A stretch of DNA of 25,543 bases. Origin: Planctomycetota bacterium. GTDB lineage: Bacteria > Planctomycetota > PUPC01 > DSUN01. Shown here piece after piece: positions 21,115 through 25,543 of the stretch. The DNA lies in assembly GCA_016872875.1 (NCBI GenBank), contig VGYW01000074.1, positions 1 through 25,543 of the forward strand, in the 5' to 3' direction. Position 1 is the stretch's first letter. The number at the start of each line of letters is the position of its first letter. The notes under the pieces were generated by a model that was not told the DNA's origin, ran no database searches, and saw only the letters and a program-made list of their open reading frames with translations. The translations under genes and the position numbers were made by a program.

Positions 21115-22668
21115 TCAGGATGCCGTGTTCGGGTAGCCGCGGGGAAGTTCTGGCTCGGGCTCCTCGGGCTTCGGGAGTTGTTTGCGGCCATAGGTGAGGG
21201 CGAAATCGCGGAGGCCCCCGCGGAGGTCGCGGCCGAGGAGGTGTTCGCGGCAACGCCAGGCCCAGTTGTTGCCGAACTTGCCGGGGGTGTTCATGCGGGC
21301 GTCGCCGGCGAGGCTGAGGAGGTCCTGGAGGGGCACGATGGCCACGTCGGCCACGCTCTGGTAGGCGAGGCGGATGAGCGCCCAGTTGACAGGCTCGGAG
21401 AGCGGGCCGAGGTATTTGTGGAGGCGCGCCTTCTCCTCGAAGCCGCGGGTGTGATACCAGCCGAGGGTTGTGTCGTTGTCGTGGGTGCCGGTGTAGACGA
21501 TGCAGTTCGGCTCGTAGTTGTGGGGCAGGTAGGGGTGGGTGGCGTCGCTGGTGAAGGCGAACTGAAGCACCTTCATGCCGGGGAAGCCGAAGCGTTTGCG
21601 GAGGGCGTGGACGTCAGGGGTGATGAGGCCGAGGTCTTCGGCGACGATGGGGAGTTCGCCGAGCGCGGCCTCGAGGGCCTTGAAGAGCTTGGCGCCCGGC
21701 CCCTTGACCCACTTGCCGTTGATGGCGGTCTCCTCGCCCGCGGGGACCTCCCAGTAGGCGGCGAAGCCGCGGAAGTGGTCGAGCCGCACGATGTCCACCG
21801 TCTTCAGCGTCTGGCGCAGGCGGGCGACCCACCAGGCGTAGCCGTCCGCCTTCATCGCCTCCCATCTGTAGAGCGGATTGCCCCAGAGCTGGCCCGTCTT
21901 GCTGAAGTAGTCAGGCGGCACGCCCGCGACCTTGGTGGGCTTGAGGTCGGGGCCGATGTGGAACATTTTGGGGTGCGCCCAGACGTCGGCTGAATCGAAG
22001 GCCACGAAGATCGGGATGTCGCCCACGATGCGGATGCCCTCGGCGTTCGCGTGGCGCTTCAGGTCGTCCCACTGGCGGAAGAACTGGTATTGGAGGTATT
22101 GGTGGAGGAAGACGGCGTCGTCGAGTCGGCGGCGGGCGTTGGCGAGGGCCTCGGGCTTTCGGGCAGCGAGAGCAGGTTCCCAGGTGTTCCACACTGCGCC
22201 GCCGTGGGCGTCCTTGAGGGCGCGGAAGAGGGCGTAGTCGTCGAGCCAGGCGGCGTTCTCGGCGCAGAAGCGGTCGAAGTCGGCCCGGCGGTCCCCCGTG
22301 GCCTCTTCGCGGAAGCGGCGCGCCGCGCGCGGGAAGAGCTCGTTTCGCCAGCCAATGGCCCAGCCGAAGTCCACGTGGTCCTCCGGGAAGGGCGGGGCGC
22401 TCCGCAGCTCGGCGCCCTCGATGTCGCCATCCGAGGTGAGCCAATCGAGGTTCAGGAGCAGCGGGTTTCCCGCAAAGGCCGAGAAGGATGCGTAAGGCGA
22501 GTCGCCATAGCCGGTGGGCCCGAGGGGGAGAATCTGCCAGAGCGCTTGGCCGCTATCCGCCAGGAAGTCGGCGAAGCGCTGCGCCGTGTAGCCCAGCTCC
22601 CCGATTCCATAGCGGCCGGGGAGCGACGTGGGGTGCAACAGGACTCCCGCGCAACGAGGAAAACGCAT
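21115..22668 (-). CDS. malQ: 4-alpha-glucanotransferase (amylomaltase, GH77)
   Basis: Transfers alpha-1,4-glucan segments between acceptors in maltodextrin or glycogen metabolism in the cytosol. The 517-residue length is normal. Seen: HPTSLPGRYGIGELG; WQILPLGPTGYGDSPYAS; VGDIPIFVAFDSADVW; VRLDHFRGFAAYWEVP (nucleophile Asp in RLDHF); IVAEDLGLITPDV (acid/base Glu); YTGTHDNDTTLGWY (third catalytic Asp); and NTPGKFGNNWAWR. AGAGGA lies 8 bp before the ATG. It follows the TIR gene by 15 bp on the same strand and may be cotranscribed with it, although a functional link is not obvious. Confidence 0.97.
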   Translation of the reverse strand: MRFPRCAGVLLHPTSLPGRYGIGELGYTAQRFADFLADSGQALWQILPLGPTGYGDSPYASFSAFAGNPLLLNLDWLTSDGDIEGAELRSAPPFPEDHVDFGWAIGWRNELFPRAARRFREEATGDRRADFDRFCAENAAWLDDYALFRALKDAHGGAVWNTWEPALAARKPEALANARRRLDDAVFLHQYLQYQFFRQWDDLKRHANAEGIRIVGDIPIFVAFDSADVWAHPKMFHIGPDLKPTKVAGVPPDYFSKTGQLWGNPLYRWEAMKADGYAWWVARLRQTLKTVDIVRLDHFRGFAAYWEVPAGEETAINGKWVKGPGAKLFKALEAALGELPIVAEDLGLITPDVHALRKRFGFPGMKVLQFAFTSDATHPYLPHNYEPNCIVYTGTHDNDTTLGWYHTRGFEEKARLHKYLGPLSEPVNWALIRLAYQSVADVAIVPLQDLLSLAGDARMNTPGKFGNNWAWRCREHLLGRDLRGGLRDFALTYGRKQLPKPEEPEPELPRGYPNTAS

Positions 22669-22683
22669 TGCACATCCTCTCAG

Positions 22684-23298
22684 CTATCTCGGCAGGAGCA
22701 TGGCGGGGTGGCGACAGGTGATCCGGTCGAGCAGACCTCGGCGGAGGCCCAACCGCGAGCGTTCTCGACGATACCCTTCCAGCCCTTTGGCGAGGTCCTG
22801 CCCGCGTCTCTGCTCGCGGAGGATGAACTCCAAGATGCGGTCCCGCGCCCATGTCACCGGGTCGCCATCCCCATCCTTGTGGAAGGCGCCTCGGTCCGAC
22901 AGCGTCCGCCAAGCGGACCTGGGGACCATGCCATTGGTTGGCTCGACGAAAAACAACGGGAGTGCCACATTCTGGAGGGCGCCGCCGGGTCCGTGCAAGT
23001 TCGCCTGCAACAGATCGGCCCACGCAAGCTCCACCACACTCCAGCCTCTGGGCTGCGCCAACATCGCCCTGGTGATGAGGAACACGCAATGGCGACACTT
23101 GAGCACGCTGTCGCGCAGGGCTTCGAACGATGTGCGGCCATAGGGGTAATCGTGGTGATCCAGCCAAGGTACGACGTGTCGGCTCTGCAGCTCCCTACAG
23201 AGGGGAAGCACCAGCGTGTCACGGTCTTCCTGGCAGTGGGACAGGAAGACATGCCATTCACAGAGGGGGAACCACTCGATCCGCCAGAGCATCGGCAT
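22684..23298 (-). CDS. Stand-alone TIR-domain protein
   Basis: The 204-residue product begins the TIR fold at residue 15: WHVFLSHCQEDRDTLVLPL, LQSRHVVPWLDHHDYPYG (BB-loop region), CRHCVFLITRAMLAQPRGW and then SVVELAWADLL, where Glu90 is in the position of the catalytic glutamate of NAD-cleaving TIRs. Residues 110-204 lack a clear second domain (Arg-rich C-terminus). Bacterial TIR proteins commonly act in antiphage defence by degrading or cyclising NAD, but some are only adaptors. It is 5 bp downstream of the winged-helix gene and 15 bp upstream of malQ. Confidence 0.8.
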   Translation of the reverse strand: MPMLWRIEWFPLCEWHVFLSHCQEDRDTLVLPLCRELQSRHVVPWLDHHDYPYGRTSFEALRDSVLKCRHCVFLITRAMLAQPRGWSVVELAWADLLQANLHGPGGALQNVALPLFFVEPTNGMVPRSAWRTLSDRGAFHKDGDGDPVTWARDRILEFILREQRRGQDLAKGLEGYRRERSRLGLRRGLLDRITCRHPAMLLPR

Positions 23299-23303
23299 GG
23301 GCC

Positions 23304-23651
23304 CTAAGCAAAGCGAGGTGGGGCAGGCAAAGGCGGAACACCAGCTTCCGCGGGTTCCTCGCCGGTGGTTTCTCGGATGAGCTGCTCGCCATCGTCTGTG
23401 GGGTAGACGAACATCCCATAGTCGATCCTGACGAGGTTGTGCTTTTCGAGCTGCTCGCAGGCCCCAATCACCTGGCCCAGAGTGAATTCCAGCCCACGCT
23501 CCTCAAAGTCGGCAGCAATCGTCTGGAACGCGAGTCCGTAGCCAGCCCTGCGGTTCGGGACAATCCGCGGGAAGGCGGCCAGGATTTCCCGGTAGATCGG
23601 CGGAAGCTTCGCCACGTACTCAGCCAACTCGCCGTCCTTGACCGTGGCCAT
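23304..23651 (-). CDS. Small winged-helix-like protein, TIR partner
   Basis: Not a family I can name. The 115-residue product has a helix-turn-helix/wing pattern: LPPIYREILAAFPRIV, YGLAFQTIAADFEERGLEFTLGQVIGACEQLEKHNLV (candidate recognition helix), then IDYGMFVYPTDDGEQLI as the wing. The C-terminus is Pro-rich. The ATG at 23651 is preceded by AAAGGAG at 7 bp. The frame runs on upstream, but that part overlaps the promoter and is not family-like. It leads the tight operon with the TIR gene and could be its repressor or sensor. Confidence 0.75.
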   Translation of the reverse strand: MATVKDGELAEYVAKLPPIYREILAAFPRIVPNRRAGYGLAFQTIAADFEERGLEFTLGQVIGACEQLEKHNLVRIDYGMFVYPTDDGEQLIRETTGEEPAEAGVPPLPAPPRFA

Positions 23652-23711
23652 CAATCCACTCCTTTGACAAGACACAGGCAGCGCAACCCCTCTCCATCCC
23701 TCTGTTAGAGC

Positions 23712-23740
23712 ATTATAGCTCAGCGCGGCCCCTGCGTCAA
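23712..23740 (-). promoter_or_regulatory. Near-consensus promoter of the winged-helix/TIR(/malQ) operon
   Basis: On the minus strand: TTGACG (23740-23735), 17 bp, TATAAT (23717-23712). The best promoter match in the window. The leader is about 60 nt. Confidence 0.75.
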
Positions 23741-23770
23741 CGACCGCGACCTCTTCGCGGCGATCGCCTG

Positions 23771-23798
23771 TTGACTGGAACGCGTGGGCGAGTATCAT
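23771..23798 (+). promoter_or_regulatory. Sigma-70-like promoter of the second oxidoreductase gene
   Basis: TTGACT, 16 bp, TATCAT, about 60 bp before the ATG at 23860 and divergent from the TIR operon promoter 31 bp away. Confidence 0.55.
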
Positions 23799-23859
23799 AG
23801 CTGGCGCACGCGCGCTCGCGCTGTCGCGCGGACCTCTACATTCCGTAAGGATGCAAAGG

Positions 23860-25119
23860 ATGAGTAAGCGCCTCTCTCGCCGAAGTTTCCTCCAGGACGC
23901 GGCCACGGCCGCGGCTGCGTTCAGCATCGTGCCGCGAAGCGTGCTGGGCGGCGAGCCAGCCAAGGCCCCGCCCAGCGAGGTCTTCGCCTGCGGCCTCATC
24001 GGCGCCGGAAGCCAGGCGGGCGAAGACCTCAACTCCTACATCAAGCATTGGGGCGCCGATTTCAAGCTCCTGGCCGCGGCCGACTGCCATTACGACCGCC
24101 TCAACAACGCGAAGAAGCGCTGGGGCGAACAGGTGGAGCTCTACACCGACTGGCGCCGCGTGGTGGAGCGGAAGGACGTCGAGGTGGTGAGCATCGCCAC
24201 GCCGCCCCACTGGCACGCCCTCTGCTGCATCGCCGCGGCACAGGCGGGCAAGGACATCCTGTGCGAGAAGCCGATGACGAAGTTCATCGCCGAAGGCCGG
24301 GCGATGGTCACCGCCGTCAAGCGCTACGCCCGCGTCTTCCAGATCGGCACCAGCGGCCGCTTCGGCGCCTGCAAAAGCCCCACAAGCCGCCAAATCCACA
24401 AGATCATGCGCTCCGGCCTCCTCAAGAACAACTGCCAGGGCGTCTTCATCCAGAAGGGCGGCTTCCCCGTCAAGCGTTACTGCGGCCTAGTCAACGCCGT
24501 TCCCCAGCCCACGCCCAAGCAACTCGACTGGGACATGTATTGCGGCCCAGCCCCCGTCCGCCCCTACCACCCGGACCGCTTCGGCTGGAACCACCGCTTC
24601 TACTGGGACTACGAGGGCGGCGCGATGGCCGACTTCGCCCAGCACTACATGGACCCCTTCCAGTGGATCTATGGCAAGGACGACACCAGCCCCGTGGAGG
24701 TCGAGACCCTCGCGGCCCCCGCCCACCCCGAGTGCTGCACCCCCTGGGCGTGGGCCGAGCTGAAGTACGCCGACGGGTTGACGCTGGTCCTCGACGGCAA
24801 CGAGTGGGGGCCGCGCTACGACCGCAAGCCGCAGCGGCAGGTGGACATCAAGGACCTCGATGCCGAGAGCCAGGAGAAGCTCAAGGCACTGCCCGACCCC
24901 GAGCCGCTCCTGACCTTCCCCGAGGCCGTCCGCCAGCGCAAGGAGTCGGGCGGACACGTCGAGGCCGCACACCGCGCCATCACCATCGCACACCTCGCCA
25001 ACATTTCTATCCGCCTCGGGCGCAAGATAAAATACGACCCCGTGAAGGAGGAGGCCATCGGCGACGCCGTGGCCAACCGCCTCGTCTACCAGCCCATGCG
25101 CGAGCCGTGGCACGTTTAG
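23860..25119 (+). CDS. Tat-exported Gfo/Idh/MocA-family oxidoreductase
   Basis: A 419-residue probable NAD(P)-dependent dehydrogenase. The twin-arginine signal is SRRSFLQDAATAAAAF; cleavage is likely near VLGGEPA. Rossmann region: CGLIGAGSQAGEDL, FKLLAAADCHYDR. Family motif: CEKPMTKFIAEG. Downstream: LDWDMYCGPAPVRPYHPDRF and GAMADFAQHYMDPFQW, followed by a C-terminal substrate domain. The ATG at 23860 has AAGG at 9 bp, whereas the ATG at 23851 abuts it, so 23860 is preferred. It is distinct from the gene at 17394 in the details of both motifs, so it is not a recent duplicate. Substrate unknown. Confidence 0.93.
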   Translation: MSKRLSRRSFLQDAATAAAAFSIVPRSVLGGEPAKAPPSEVFACGLIGAGSQAGEDLNSYIKHWGADFKLLAAADCHYDRLNNAKKRWGEQVELYTDWRRVVERKDVEVVSIATPPHWHALCCIAAAQAGKDILCEKPMTKFIAEGRAMVTAVKRYARVFQIGTSGRFGACKSPTSRQIHKIMRSGLLKNNCQGVFIQKGGFPVKRYCGLVNAVPQPTPKQLDWDMYCGPAPVRPYHPDRFGWNHRFYWDYEGGAMADFAQHYMDPFQWIYGKDDTSPVEVETLAAPAHPECCTPWAWAELKYADGLTLVLDGNEWGPRYDRKPQRQVDIKDLDAESQEKLKALPDPEPLLTFPEAVRQRKESGGHVEAAHRAITIAHLANISIRLGRKIKYDPVKEEAIGDAVANRLVYQPMREPWHV

Positions 25120-25122
25120 CCG

Positions 25123-25153
25123 ATTTTCGATTTTTGATTTTCGATTGCCGATT
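25123..25153. repeat. CGATTTTCGATTTTTGATTT-type tract
   Basis: An AT-rich iteration of CGATTTT/CGATTGC immediately after the oxidoreductase stop codon, the same unit as the insert at 2401-2432 in the methyltransferase gene. Confidence 0.65.
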
Positions 25154-25250
25154 GTCAGGCAAAGAGGACCCTGTGGGGCAACTGGCACGATAGCCAGAGG
25201 CGCCGCTGCCCCACAGAAGACTGGCCCGTGGGCGTCAAGGTCGAGATCCT

Positions 25251-25311
25251 GTTTGTAGTGCGGCCTTTAGGCCGTCTCTTGGCGGGACGGGCTGAAGCCC
25301 GCACTACGAAC
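25251..25311. repeat. 61-bp palindromic repeat, copy 2
   Basis: Differs from copy 1 (21027-21087) at 4 of 61 positions, two in the arms' inner part and two near the centre. Same orientation. It lies between the oxidoreductase gene and the right-edge gene. Confidence 0.85.
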
Positions 25312-25336
25312 TTGCTCATTCTCTTAGACGCTCTAA

Positions 25337-25425
25337 GCCCCGCAGGGGCGAAATGGTATAGCCCAGGGCGAAGCCCTGGGAGAAGGCGAGAGAAGAAACC
25401 CAGCCCTGAAGGGGCGAGATAGAAC
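25337..25425. repeat. Three-hairpin repeat cluster before the right-edge gene
   Basis: GCCCC-GCA-GGGGC (25337-25349), CCCAGGGC-GAA-GCCCTGGG (25362-25380), and an imperfect GCCCT-GAA-GGGGC (about 25403-25416) follow one another. The spacing and loops resemble the triple hairpin at 705-781. It ends about 25 bp before the next start codon. Confidence 0.7.
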
Positions 25426-25447
25426 CCTACCAGAAAGGAACCCCCCA

Positions 25448-25543
25448 ATGCCCGCAAGCGCCGAGTTGAAGGCCCTGGTTGACCAAGTGCCCGACCACGA
25501 CAAGGGCGGCTCATACGTCAACCTCACCCCCGAGCTTGGCGAG
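25448..25543 (+). CDS. Partial gene at the right edge, unidentified
   Basis: The first 32 codons of a gene that continues outside the window, starting MPASAELKALVDQVPDHDKG. AAAGGA lies 8 bp before the ATG, and the reading frame is open to the edge. The residue composition is ordinary for a protein and hydrophilic, with no signal peptide. Too short to assign a family. Confidence 0.55.
   Translation, partial: MPASAELKALVDQVPDHDKGGSYVNLTPELGE

Noticed and set aside
17394..25119. Recent duplication of the two Gfo/Idh/MocA genes
   Set aside because: They share family motifs only; signal peptides and motif details differ, so they are distant paralogues.

Overview
This GC-rich window looks like a bacterial chromosome from the Planctomycetota or a related PVC-type lineage. 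That placement is an inference from gene content: two Tat-exported Gfo/Idh/MocA oxidoreductases, a uroporphyrinogen-decarboxylase-family protein, an ECF sigma/FecR-like pair, a multi-PDZ site-2 protease, and many small toxin-antitoxin-like cassettes. No rRNA, tRNA, CRISPR array, integrase or transposase gene was recognised.

Layout. (1) 244-3129, minus: an MmeI/DrmMI-like adenine DNA methyltransferase that lacks the usual N-terminal nuclease region and carries several in-frame repeat insertions. (2) 3404-3943: a zinc-ribbon protein, then about 440 bp of low-complexity inverted repeats. (3) 4381-6479: an operon-like set of ECF sigma factor, FecR-like membrane anti-sigma with a PepSY-like C-terminus, and a small exported PepSY-like protein ending in a poly-aspartate tail. 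(4) 6707-9816: dxr (isoprenoid synthesis) overlapping rseP (intramembrane protease with about four PDZ domains). (5) 10022-11256: acyl carrier protein and an alpha/beta hydrolase, the latter again interrupted in frame by repeats. (6) 11327-14639, minus: membrane-fused spermidine-synthase-like protein, P-loop kinase, Uma2 nuclease-fold protein. (7) 14791-15873: secreted parvulin-type peptidyl-prolyl isomerase. (8) 16182-19452, minus: HEPN protein plus an unknown partner, Tat-exported oxidoreductase, and a PIN (DUF3368)/UPF0175 toxin-antitoxin pair. (9) 19538-20611, minus: UroD-family protein; 20756-20998, plus: orphan FitA-like antitoxin. (10) 21115-23651, minus: winged-helix-like protein, TIR-domain protein and malQ packed within 15 bp of each other behind a near-consensus promoter. 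(11) 23860-25119: second Tat-exported oxidoreductase, palindromic repeats, and the start of an unidentified gene at the right edge.

The most striking property is a population of short palindromic or low-complexity elements. Most have the form (unit)n-spacer-(reverse complement)n. They fill intergenic gaps, supply stop codons, and also sit in frame inside conserved enzymes, resembling in behaviour the Rickettsia palindromic elements but with different sequences. Two gene sets are candidates for undescribed systems: the sigma/FecR-PepSY/poly-Asp operon, where anti-sigma and exported protein share a homologous domain, and the winged-helix/TIR pair.

Promoters resembling sigma-70 sites (TTGACA-like, 16-17 bp, TATAAT-like) can be read upstream of dxr, the parvulin, HEPN, UPF0175, FitA, winged-helix/TIR and second oxidoreductase genes. 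They support the chosen starts. All functional calls come from reading motifs by eye; no database search was possible.
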